Part shown: in pieces, positions 7,092 to 14,841 of the stretch
Position numbering within the stretch: the stretch's first letter is position 1
Layout of the letters: the number at the start of each line of letters is the position of its first letter
From: Thoreauomyces humboldtii
Lineage: Eukaryota; Chytridiomycota; Chytridiomycetes; Spizellomycetales; Powellomycetaceae
NCBI GenBank assembly: GCA_027596035.1
Contig: JADGJA010000524.1
Span: 1,189-16,029, forward strand
Reading direction: 5' to 3'
Length of the DNA stretch: 14,841 nucleotides
Made by a program: the position numbers and the translations under genes
Notes under the pieces: generated by a model
The model's database searches: none
What the model saw: the letters and a program-made list of their open reading frames with translations, nothing else
Told to the model about the DNA's origin: nothing

Positions 7092-8162
7092 CTATCTACT
7101 CCTCTCCATCTCCCATCTCAGCTTCAACAACTCCAACTCGTGCTTGCGAGCTGCAGCTTCCTCCCGCGCCAGCTCCAGACGAGCTTCACGCTCCATCCTA
7201 CGCTCCTCACGATCCAGCTCTGCATTCCGGTCCTGTCGTGCCCGATCCAGCTCTGCATTCCGGTCCTCCCGTGCCCAGCGTATGGCGGCGTCCGCCCTCT
7301 CGACCGCCAGTCTTTCCCGCTCCAGATCCATGCGGGCAGCAAATGACTCCTTCAAACCGAGGCTTTCACGTGTGACAACTACAGCGCGCTTGCCGTTGGT
7401 TGCCGACTTGCCGCCTGCTGCTTCAGCCTTTCTTTTCTTGCCGAAATCTGTCTCTGCTGCGACGGCGGGCAGCTGCGTGCCCGATGGCTCGCCGATCCTC
7501 GACAACTCGCAGGCACGCTGATCCTCGACAAAGGCATCAAAGTCCTCCTCGCCATCATCGGAATCGTCAGGTGTGTTGCGATGCGCGACGTCAGGAGAGA
7601 CGGGGGGGAGGTTCTTGTCCGGGTCGGGGGAGCCGATGGCGTCGACGTCAACCGCGTCCATAGTAGAAGGAGGGGTCATAGAACCGGTGGGGTTGATGAC
7701 GCCAGCGTGCTCGACGTGGGCGGGACGGTTTCCTGCACGCTCGCCAAAGACAGGGTTGAGCTCGCTGAAGTACCGGAACCTTTTGTTGGTGGCCGCTTCG
7801 ATGCCCTCGTTTTCGAGTTTCTCGTCGACGGTGAGGACGCCTTCGCCGGTGGAATCGAGCCAGGTAGCAGTCTCACGATACTTCTTCTCGTACTCTGCTA
7901 TCTTGGCCTTGATCTGCTTCCCTGACCGGAAGGAACCTCGAGTTTCAAGAGATTTGGAGATGATCTCAGCGATGGAGACCTTGGTAGCGCCCGAGGACCG
8001 CTTGACTCCTTGGGCGTCAGGCACACCAGCGTTCTTGTACCGTTGATAGTTGGGGTAGGTTGTGAGCCAGTCCACAAGGAGCTGTTCGTCTGTGGTCTGC
8101 CAGCGGGTAGCAGAGGGCTTGCCAGGAGTCGCGGAAGGTGCAATTGACTTGGGCTTTGTCAT
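7092..8162 (-). CDS. Trihelix/Myb-SANT-like DNA-binding protein, probable Harbinger partner
   Basis: Single exon, 356 residues, from ATG 8160-8162 (MTKPKSIAPS); the frame is open further upstream but only from a GTG. Residues about 20-115 form a Myb/SANT-like (trihelix) domain: RWQTTDEQLLVDWLTTYPNY, SGKQIKAKIAEYEKKYRETA, then FRYFSELNPVFGE. Similar domains occur in fungal and oomycete transposon-associated proteins. An acidic patch (DDSDDGEEDFDAF) and a basic, NLS-like KKRKAEAAGGKSATNGKR follow. The C-terminal 80 residues are a highly charged coiled coil with an internal 11-residue duplication. In PIF/Harbinger elements the Myb-like protein binds element DNA and brings the transposase to the nucleus; that role here is inferred from the family and location. 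No lesion is visible. Confidence 0.8.
   Translation of the reverse strand: MTKPKSIAPSATPGKPSATRWQTTDEQLLVDWLTTYPNYQRYKNAGVPDAQGVKRSSGATKVSIAEIISKSLETRGSFRSGKQIKAKIAEYEKKYRETATWLDSTGEGVLTVDEKLENEGIEAATNKRFRYFSELNPVFGERAGNRPAHVEHAGVINPTGSMTPPSTMDAVDVDAIGSPDPDKNLPPVSPDVAHRNTPDDSDDGEEDFDAFVEDQRACELSRIGEPSGTQLPAVAAETDFGKKRKAEAAGGKSATNGKRAVVVTRESLGLKESFAARMDLERERLAVERADAAIRWAREDRNAELDRARQDRNAELDREERRMEREARLELAREEAAARKHELELLKLRWEMERSR
7211..7276 (-). repeat. Two tandem 33-bp units inside the coiled-coil coding region
   Basis: Units 7211-7243 and 7244-7276 differ at two bases. Each encodes 11 residues built on DRNAELDRAR. An 11-residue (hendecad) step extends a coiled coil without breaking its register. 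Confidence 0.85.
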
Positions 8163-8324
8163 GTTGAAAAACACGAGGTCAGAACGGGACCTTTCTGGAG
8201 GGAGTTTCAGGTGCCCGAGAAGGGGGGGGTGTTTCACTTCATACTCGGAGAAGAAAAAAGGGGGGGCACCCGATGCCCTGGTACGACCAAAAAGTTTCGG
8301 GCACAGTAAATTTTGGGATTTTTA
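8163..8324. promoter_or_regulatory. Upstream region of the Myb-like gene and right border of the cassette
   Basis: About 160 bases without a gene, containing two long G runs (8222-8229 and 8260-8266, the second preceded by an A run), the 21-bp flank motif and an AT-rich stretch ending next to gypsy gag. It should contain the Myb-like gene promoter on the minus strand. Confidence 0.4.
8262..8282 (+). repeat. Right copy of 21-bp flanking motif
   Basis: GGGGGCACCCGATGCCCTGGT, 18 of 21 identical to 4186-4206 in the same orientation. The core GGGCACCCGATGCCC is a perfect 5-bp-stem palindrome with a 5-nt centre. Confidence 0.5.
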
Positions 8325-9359
8325 AGAACTGAAAGGTCCTAGTATCCAACCAAAGAACATAGCGAAGAGATCTGATTCTGTGATCGGATACACCAGCAAG
8401 CCAAGCCCCCACTCTAACTTGCTGAACTTTATATGGTATACCTCCGGGGAGGTGTCATCAAAGGTCAAAGCCTCTAACTGAGCCCTGGCATTGTTCTTCT
8501 GGATCGGTCCCAGATATTTGTCCTTAAACGTTGCAAAGATCTTAGAATAAGGCATCTCGTCCAGTGTCTTTGATCTCTGCATAGTTGTAAATCACGCATA
8601 CGCGTTTTTCTCCAAGAAGAGCGCCAAATGTTGTTGGATCTCAATACTGTCCTCCTCAAAGGTTCGTCCCAGATAGGCTTCATGAGTATCCAAGAATCTC
8701 GAGAGTATGGTGATGTCACCGTTCCCACTGAACTTTGGTAACAATGCATACTCGCTCTTGAGAGTTCTCTTCATGTGTTCTCTCTTGAGATCACATTCTG
8801 CGGCATAGTCGTCCGTAGGTACGACCTTGGTGGACGTTGTGCGATATCCACTCTAGCCTGGGTCCTTGACCACGGTCTTAACAACGACCAATGGTCTAGG
8901 CGTCCTGTGAGGAGGTTCGGGGTCAACATTGTCGTCCTCAAAGTCCTCATCCTTCTCTGCAACGATGACCTTGTCATTGTCCGAATCAGGAGTTCTCTGT
9001 TGAGAATGGATTCCAGATTGGTCCCCATTGCTCAATAAGGGTCCGCAGCCACCCATCTGCTGACTCATGAGGGTTCTGAGCTCTTCTAGCTCTTGCCTCA
9101 CAAGTTCAGCATCTCTGGATGCCGCAGCTGCAATCCTTTGCTGCTCAGCTAGCTGAGAACGAAGGGTTAGCTCTGAAGATCAAAGCTTTTCTAGCAGATT
9201 TGGGTGAAATTGGGTTGTCCGAGCTCTTCTCGGGCCCGTTGTCCCCTTCCAGATCCGGGCGATCGTGGTCTGTCCTCGCACGCAAGTTCGATCACAGAAG
9301 GGGTCCTTTGGAGGTCGGTCGGCTGACTTCTGAAAGGGATCAAAAAGATTCCTGTTCAT
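8325..9359 (-). pseudogene. Gag fragment of element C with premature stops
   Basis: One frame carries the homology from ATG 9357-9359 to about 8340. The N-terminus (MNRNLFDPFQKSADRPPKDP) leads into a coiled coil (LTLRSQLAEQQRIAAAASRD, then LVRQELEELRTLM), an acidic linker, and a Retrotrans_gag core: LLPKFSGNGDITILSRFLDT, EIQQHLALFLEKNAYA and YSKIFATFKDKYLGPIQ. In-frame stops are TGA at 9180-9182, TAG at 8853-8855 and TGA at 8592-8594; the last sits where the family usually has Trp after NAYA. Around 9178-9290 a neighbouring frame also looks gag-like (DNGPEKSSDNPISPKSARKA), so a small indel there is likely. The zinc knuckle and pol are absent. Confidence 0.75.
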
Positions 9360-9657
9360 GTTTCAACCTGCGTAGAAGCACTGGCTGCCAAAAGAACGAG
9401 TATCCACTACTCAATCGTACTCCATGTTCATTGCTCAGGCTTTGGCTTGCAGCGCCTCCCTACATCATCATTGTGGTCTCGTTGCGATGGCTCCGCAAAG
9501 AAGCTATCGGACGATAGGGGAGTTCGAACACGCTCGCCCTTGAAGCTTTCAATCATTGCGCGAGAAAGAAGATGATTGCATTCACAAAGCGAGTCTCGAA
9601 AGACGAGCCTTTCAAAAACCCCGAGCTTGCCACTTGGCATCACTGCAGAAACCAACA
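8325..9657 (-). mobile_element. Fragment of a second Ty3/gypsy family (element C)
   Basis: A decayed gag and possible LTR on the minus strand, not closely similar to elements A and B in protein or leader. Everything after the gag core is missing; the sequence ends where the Harbinger cassette begins. I do not find the remainder of the gag on the other side of the cassette. Confidence 0.65.
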
Positions 9658-9684
9658 TCACAGAGAACCAAGACGAGCAGCCTT
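9360..9684 (-). other. Spacer with possible LTR of element C and 3' end of PNS1
   Basis: No gene. If gag C starts at 9359, its LTR should be here. The best candidate is 9425-9657: its ends are TGTT..AACA, and a CCA at 9422-9424 would give a primer-binding site beginning TGG on the minus strand. There is no second copy to compare, so this stays weak. The stretch next to 9684 must also hold the PNS1 3' untranslated region and polyadenylation site. Confidence 0.3.
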
Positions 9685-11531
9685 TCAATAGCCCGCGGCG
9701 ACACCAATTTGAGGATAAGTCGCGTATATGGCATCGTAAAGCTGGTAGTCAAAAATGAAGAACATGAGCCTAAATGCCCACGTCGAACAATTGTTAAACG
9801 GAGCGCTCACCTGAGGCTTGGTCCGGCGTAAAGCCTCGGGATCCTCGGCCAGACACACGAAGGTCGCGGCGGCTCCCGAATCGATGACGTTGGACAAGAC
9901 AAAGAACTCGGCTCCTCCGACGAGTACGGCTAGAATGATGAAGAGGGCGTAGTGCTGGGCATCGGATGGGATCTCCGGTGACGCCCGCACATAAACGAAC
10001 GCCACGAATCCGCATATGAGAGAGACGACCACGCCACCCATTCCAAGAACGGAGCCGATCAGCTGATCGTTGATGATGGCGTCGATACCCTTGCTGTGGA
10101 CAAGCGCAAACGTGTCCTTTGCGGCTTGGATATAGTCCTGGGTCGCGAAGTATGAGCGATCCTTTCGTGTCGAGCTGCTTTTGCAGTTTTGCTCACCTTT
10201 CCGTAGACCGCCACCTGCACGAATGCCCACTTGTTGAAATACTGGACCAGCTGCTCGATCATGCCCAAGCAGCATCCAGCGCAGGCAGCACACAGCGCCG
10301 CGCCAGGATTGTTGTCCCCGGCAGCCGAATTCTGCGCCATCCGCAGCATAGCCCGGATCGTCTGAAGGATGGCAATGACGAGACTGCCAAAGCAGATGGA
10401 TCCGAAGGAAGTGGTCATTGCACGTTTGGCGGATGCCGCCGTAGGGTTCGAAACGGGAATCGTCACTTTTCCTTGCGGGCCGCCTGGCTGTCCCAGGAAG
10501 TAGTATGTGGCAAAAAGGCCGGACACCGTGACGTGAACCACATTCTACGAACCGAAAGGAGGTTGGCAGTCGGATCGGAAGAACCCAGTGCATGGCCGCA
10601 GGATATCTTACCGAGATGACCTGGCTCGCATAGTAGATAGCAAACAGCATAAAGACTATGGTGAGGTAACGAAATGCGCTGCTCGTGTTGTTGAAGTCAA
10701 AGTATTGCATCATCCCGGCGAAGCTCGCGATCCAAAGAGCATTGAAGATCGAGGACAGGACCAGAGCGATGACGCCAATGAGCAGGGTTGCAGGAAACTA
10801 GAACAAGAACGCGATCGTGAGATTCGGCGGCGAGGAACCATCCGCCATCGACGCCTAACCTGTCCCGTCACAGAGGTGACCGTCTTGAGAAGTATTTTGG
10901 CCAACGGGATTCGGTACCGCCAGCTCCAGAAGATGTATGCAGACAAGCCCGCCATGAGAAGCCAGATGACGCAGGCCAGGTATTGCCTCTCGGCAGCGAA
11001 GACCGCTGCCAGGGCGACGAGGATCAATACGTTGAGAATCAAGCTGGCCTTGATGAGTTTCCCTGCGAATCGCTGCATGCAGACGAAGTACACAACGGAA
11101 AGAATGAGCCCCGTGCCAACGCTCGCGGCGAGGATGCCCACGATAGTCCCGACGGGGGGCACGACAAAGGTCCCGTCTGCACTGTTTGCGTCTCCAGGAT
11201 TCGTGTTGTTGTTGGTCGACTTGATGTGGCGGAGACCCGTTACCACGACCACGATCCACACGAGCATCGTAACCAGAAAGACGATTGCGGCCCAGAGGTC
11301 TTTGTATTTGCTTGCTGGCTGGAACTTTTCGCTGTCCTCCTGGTACACGGGGCCTTGAGGAGGTGCATAAGCGGTTCCTCCCTGCGTCCCGTAGGCTTGA
11401 TGAGCCTGGGGGGGAAACCCATGCTGCTGTTGTTGCTGCTGCTGAGCGTACGCGGGTGCCTGTGCCTGACCTTGCTGGACGTACTGATCCTGCTGCCGTG
11501 CGTAGGGATTGTTTTGCTGGGAGTAGGACAT
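9685..11531 (-). CDS. PNS1: Choline-transporter-like protein PNS1 (CTL/SLC44 family)
   Basis: Five exons: 11531-10860, 10797-10612, 10544-10197, 10137-9811, 9741-9685. The four introns (62, 67, 59 and 69 nt, GT..AG) are all phase 0, and the product is 529 residues; yeast Pns1 is about 540. The N-terminus (about 1-70) is Gln/Pro/Tyr-rich and cytosolic, with a poly-Gln run. About ten hydrophobic segments follow, the first at about residues 80-98. Family motifs restored by splicing: SAKRAMTTSFGSICFGSL (about 328-345), YFNKWAFVQVAVYGK|DYIQAAKDTF, and GIDAIINDQLIGSVLGMGG. The C-terminus LYDAIYATYPQIGVAAGY resembles the family tail. It is a plasma-membrane protein; SLC44 relatives carry choline or ethanolamine, while the substrate of fungal Pns1 is not settled. 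It is divergent from the exchanger gene across a 238-bp gap. Intron 4 keeps the frame open if retained. Confidence 0.93.
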
Positions 11532-11769
11532 GTTGTTGATTCTTGGGCTTGATCCGGTTGGGCTAGAACGTAGTCGACGGGATGGTTGATCATGGTTCCC
11601 CCGCTTTGTTCCATTTTCTGACTTAGAAATTTAGAGTTTTCGCTTGCCTCGGAGACTTTCCGCCCTTGTTCACACTTCGAGTGGGGGAAACGCAGCAGTC
11701 GTCCACAGCAAACCCACGTACAGTGCATAGTCGGTCCTCTTTGACACGGCAACGGCGACGGCGACGGCA
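11532..11769. promoter_or_regulatory. Shared divergent promoter region, PNS1 and cation exchanger
   Basis: 238 bases separate two divergent ATGs, so both promoters must lie here or overlap the neighbouring leaders. A run of GGC/GAC triplets (about 11750-11768) sits just before the exchanger start. No clear TATA box is seen. Confidence 0.6.
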
Positions 11770-14621
11770 ATGGCATGGAGACGGCATTGGCTGCTATACC
11801 TTCTGGCTCTGGTGTCAGTGTGTCCCACGGTGTCACCTCTTTCGCTTGCCGTATCGATCCCTCCTCCTACGACTTCTGTCAAAGTCCCTGCAATACCTTT
11901 CCTCCCTAGCGACGACCCACCCGTCCTCGAGGTACGTCACTCAGAGGCAACTGGGCTACGTAAAGAAAAACCCTCTTACCGAATCGCTCATTGAAGCAGT
12001 GCACTGCGATCGGGAATGTCCCCGCTATCGACCAGTGTGCCTTTGCCCACGAACACTGTACACCCTCCGGTGGATTTGGTAACTACTTTGTGTTCTACTA
12101 CTGCCGCGTCGGAGAGCATCGAGCTCTGGGGGTTTTACTCTTGGTACGCGTGCGTTACTGGATTTGAGGGCTCTTGAAAGTTTGCGAGGACGGGCTAGGC
12201 ACGACACCGTCCATGATGAGCTGGAGAACTTACAATCTTGTGCCTTGTTTGCAGGGGATGGGAATGCTCTATCTGTTCATGATGCTGGGTACCGCTGCGG
12301 GTGACTATTTGTGTATGTCTTCGTAAGAGCCAGCCGTGGATGATTCTAGTTTTTGATTTCGATATCGTTGCTTGCAGGTCCGAACCTCAGCAATATATCC
12401 CAATGGCTCCATCTGAGCCAGTCCGTAGCTGGAGTGACCTTAGCAGCTTTGGGTTCGCACCGCCTGGCCATGTTTGTGTCCTCCTGAGCAGGCATGCTTA
12501 TTCAATGCCTTCGACAGGAAACGGTGCCCCGGACATATTCTCGACCTTCTCAGCCATGTCAGCGGACAATGCTGGGCTCAGCATTGGCGAGTTGATGGGC
12601 GCAGCGATGTTCGTCACCTTTGTTGTGGTCGGAATCATCGCGATCGTTGCGCCATTTACGCTACCACGGTAAGTCAAGGTCTGCTCGACTCCTTCTTTCA
12701 ATCCGGTCGATGACCGGAGTTTCCTTCATCTTCACTTCTTTGCGACAGCGTAGCCGGCCATTCATTCGAGATTCCGTCGCATTCATTGGCGCCCTTATCC
12801 TTGTGCTTATCATTTGCTCGGATTCGCAGATAACAAACGGAGAGGGGTGGCTACTGATGGCTTACTACTTCGCGTATGTCGCGGTTGTGGTTGTGGGTGC
12901 TCTCATCTATCAGCGACAAAAGGCTCGACTCATCGCTCGAACGGTGCTTGCTGCCACTGGTAATACCGTCAGGACGTCTCATTTCACCGGCAGTTCGCTG
13001 ATCCCTATTTGATTGTTAGACGAAAACGATGCTACGGAAAACGGCGATACGGTGTCCATTACCAGTTCTGCCGGACCCCTCGTTCTTGAAACGGATGGCC
13101 TCCTTGTTCGATCAACGTCGGAAGATGGAGATCGGAGAAATCGAGCAATCTACGATGATGAAGGGTTTGACTCCGACTTTTTCCACCCGCAGTTTAAGCC
13201 ACCAAGCATGTCTTCGCAATTCCTGCGACTTCCAGGGGGTGGCACTTACAGTCGCTCCCTTACCCTTCCGAGCTCCAATTTTGGGGACCGTGACCATCCT
13301 CGGATCCTGCTACGACGGAATACTGACGCGGGTTCCTTGGGGCCAACGCGTATACTGCAGCCGAACCCTGTCCCTTCAGTCCTCGTGTCGATTGGCTCAA
13401 GTGATGACGATAATGCGGAGAGCATCGTCAATCCGACGGTGTTTGCGCCAGCGACCGAGACAGAGCCGCCACAAGGGCCTGCTATCTCCCGGCGTCTTAT
13501 GGCCCACATGATTCCTCTGACCGCAAGGTGGCCGCTTCTCTCGCCATTGGAGCGTTTACATCTTGCCATACAGATCCCGGTCGTCCTTGTATTTGCCCTC
13601 ACGATACCTGCGGTCCTTCCCGATGAGATGGACCTGTACGAACGCAGGGAAAAGCTTCGAATGCAGCGTGCGGACAGCGTCGACGACATCTCGTACGCGG
13701 CTGACGATGATGACGTGGGCAGTGGCCTTGAACTGGACGAAGACGTGGGACGGCGTGATCTGGACAGGGATCTTACTGTCCTGCAACTAGCACTCGCGCC
13801 CGCCTTTGTTGCGGGCGCCCTCGATAGTAAGTTCCGGAACCCTCGTAAGGCTCCCCGTCACGCCTAACGCATCCTTCCGTGTTGTAGAACTGAACTCACC
13901 GGTGCTTGGCACATCGGTTCCGATGTGGGTCTTTTGCACGTTCCTCGGCGCTGCTGGCGGCGCCATCATGTACGCCGCAACTCGAACTCACTCTGTCCTC
14001 CGATATGGCCGCTTCTTGGCCGTATACGGGTTCGTTATCTCGGTGATCTGGGTTTATGTGATTGCTAGCGAAGCGGTCGTCATGCTTACGGCTATAGCAT
14101 CGGTTCTGGGCATGAGCGAGACGATCATGGTGCGTTCGTACGCACGCGGGGATTTTATCGGAGACTTCTGACTCATTTGATTTGATTCAGGGTCTAACTC
14201 TTTTCGCTCTTGGCAACAGCGTGGGAGGTGAGTCTTGATGGGAGGAAGGTGATCTTCAACTATGCAGAGCTCTAACTTCCTTTGCTGTTCAGATCTCATG
14301 ACCAATGTCAACATGGCTGTGATGGGATACCCGACGATGGCTGTCGGTGCATGCTTTGGAAGTCCCATGCTCAACCTCGTGCTGGGCATTGGCGTCACGT
14401 CCACATATCTGACGGGCACTCGGGGTCAACCGTATCAAATCGCGCAATCCTTGACTCCCGTATATGCGTGTGGCGTCGCGCTTATCGTTGGGCTGGTAGG
14501 GGCGGTCTGCTGGCTTCCCCTCAACGGGTTCAAGGCGACGCGGAAGTTTGGTATCGCCTCATTACTCTGCTACGTCGTGTTTATGGCGGCGATTCTTGTG
14601 CTTCCGAGATTTGTCGCGTAA
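11770..14621 (+). CDS. Cation/Ca2+ exchanger, NCLX/Ecm27-like (CaCA superfamily)
   Basis: Ten exons: 11770-11931, 11997-12143, 12255-12312, 12378-12452, 12518-12668, 12754-12959, 13020-13826, 13888-14129, 14191-14227 and 14293-14621; 737 residues. Residues 1-27 look like a signal peptide. A Cys-containing lumenal segment follows (IDQCAFAHEHC, NYFVFYYCRVGEH), then TM1 (MLYLFMMLGTAAGDYLCPNL). Alpha-repeat 1 is SVAGVTLAALGNGAPDIF (about 138-155); alpha-repeat 2 is GLTLFALGNSVGDLMTNVNM (617-636), followed by ACFGSPMLNLVLG. Between them is a long hydrophilic loop (about 268-450) and an acidic stretch with ADDDDVGSGLELDEDVG. The GNGAPD/GNSVGD pair is that of NCKX6/NCLX-type exchangers, including yeast Ecm27 of similar size. 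It should exchange Ca2+ for Na+, K+ or H+ across an internal membrane; ion and organelle are inferred. Introns are 60-111 nt; 13827-13887 has a GCCTAACGC branch site. The acceptor of 12669-12753 was set at TAG because the CAG five bases earlier breaks frame. Confidence 0.92.
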
Positions 14622-14841
14622 ACAGGAAATCTATAATTCCTCCACACGACCCCACTGTCCGTCACTCCCGCCTATGGCCCTGCCACCGCTTCTCCATCTT
14701 TTGTTGCCCTACTGCTTACATCTGCATCTGCATCCGTCTATGAAATTTATCATGCGTGTGGGTATGGTGGACATGCCGCCTACGATCCCACCCCAGTCGC
14801 CATACGCAGTGTTGCTCGACGACAAAGCCAGGGGGGGGGGG
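14622..14841. other. 3' flank of the exchanger gene, contig end
   Basis: No supportable gene. It should contain the exchanger 3' untranslated region. The TGCATC triplet-like repeat at 14720-14735 is the only notable simple sequence, and the window ends in eleven G (14831-14841). A short open minus-strand frame reaches the edge, but it has no recognisable content. Confidence 0.5.

Larger units (their letters stand above)
4186..8282. mobile_element. Probable PIF/Harbinger-type transposon cassette, ends unresolved
   Basis: Three apparently intact genes lie together between two gypsy fragments: a DDE transposase (plus), an unknown protein (minus) and a trihelix/Myb-like protein (minus). PIF/Harbinger elements are known to carry a transposase and a separate Myb-like DNA-binding protein that act together, which supports one element. 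The borders given are those of a 21-bp motif found at both sides (4186-4206 and 8262-8282). The motif is in direct, not inverted, orientation, and I found no convincing terminal inverted repeat or 3-bp target duplication, so the true ends may differ by tens to hundreds of bases. Confidence 0.5.

Noticed and set aside
4145..8330. A degenerate inverted pair beginning AATCCCAA at about 4157 (plus) and about 8320 (minus) as Harbinger terminal inverted repeats
   Set aside because: Beyond the first eight bases, identity falls to roughly half, and no matching 3-bp flanks could be found, so it is no better than chance.
10588..11358. A 256-codon plus-strand frame
   Set aside because: It is antisense to PNS1 exons 1-2 and the introns beside them, with no family resemblance; the spliced minus-strand gene explains the region.
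14640..14841. Partial minus-strand gene entering from the right edge
   Set aside because: Two frames are open for 30-40 codons, but neither shows a recognisable segment, and the stretch is too short to judge.

Overview
This window looks like a fungal nuclear contig, most likely from a basidiomycete. The evidence is two host genes dense in short introns (59-111 nt, GT..AG, one with a clear CTAAC branch site) whose spliced products match fungal membrane-protein families, beside degenerate Ty3/gypsy retrotransposons and a PIF/Harbinger-type DNA transposon. Nothing bacterial or viral is needed to explain it. A finer placement (for example Tremellomycetes) is only a guess from the intron pattern.

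The left third (1-3846, minus strand) is Ty3/gypsy material. Element A has a 202-bp LTR (3084-3285), a primer-binding site, gag with a zinc knuckle, protease, and the start of reverse transcriptase, which runs off the left edge. It is dead: at least six in-frame stops in gag, two in pol and two frameshifts in the protease region. Directly behind its LTR lies element B, a relative with the same 202-bp LTR (about 90% identical by eye), the same 51-nt leader and a gag fragment cut exactly at the LTR of A. The simplest reading is that A inserted into the gag gene of B.

The middle (about 4186-8282) is a gene cassette: a Harbinger/HARBI1-type DDE transposase with intact catalytic residues and one 53-nt intron (plus strand, 4520-5811); an unrecognised 228-residue protein predicted from two exons (minus, 6010-6739); and a trihelix/Myb-SANT-like DNA-binding protein with a C-terminal coiled coil (minus, 7092-8162). 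A transposase plus a Myb-like partner is the known two-gene arrangement of PIF/Harbinger elements; the third gene between them is not part of that standard set. Similar 21-bp GC-rich motifs lie at both sides, but in direct rather than inverted orientation, so the element ends are unproven. To its right is a broken gag from a second gypsy family (8325-9359, minus), cut off at the cassette.

The right third holds two divergent host genes. PNS1 (choline-transporter-like/SLC44 family, minus, 9685-11531, five exons, 529 aa) and a Na+/Ca2+-exchanger-family cation antiporter resembling NCLX and yeast Ecm27 (plus, 11770-14621, ten exons, 737 aa) share a 238-bp intergenic promoter region. All exon joins given here keep frame and restore family motifs. 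The last 220 bases carry no gene I can support and end in eleven G.
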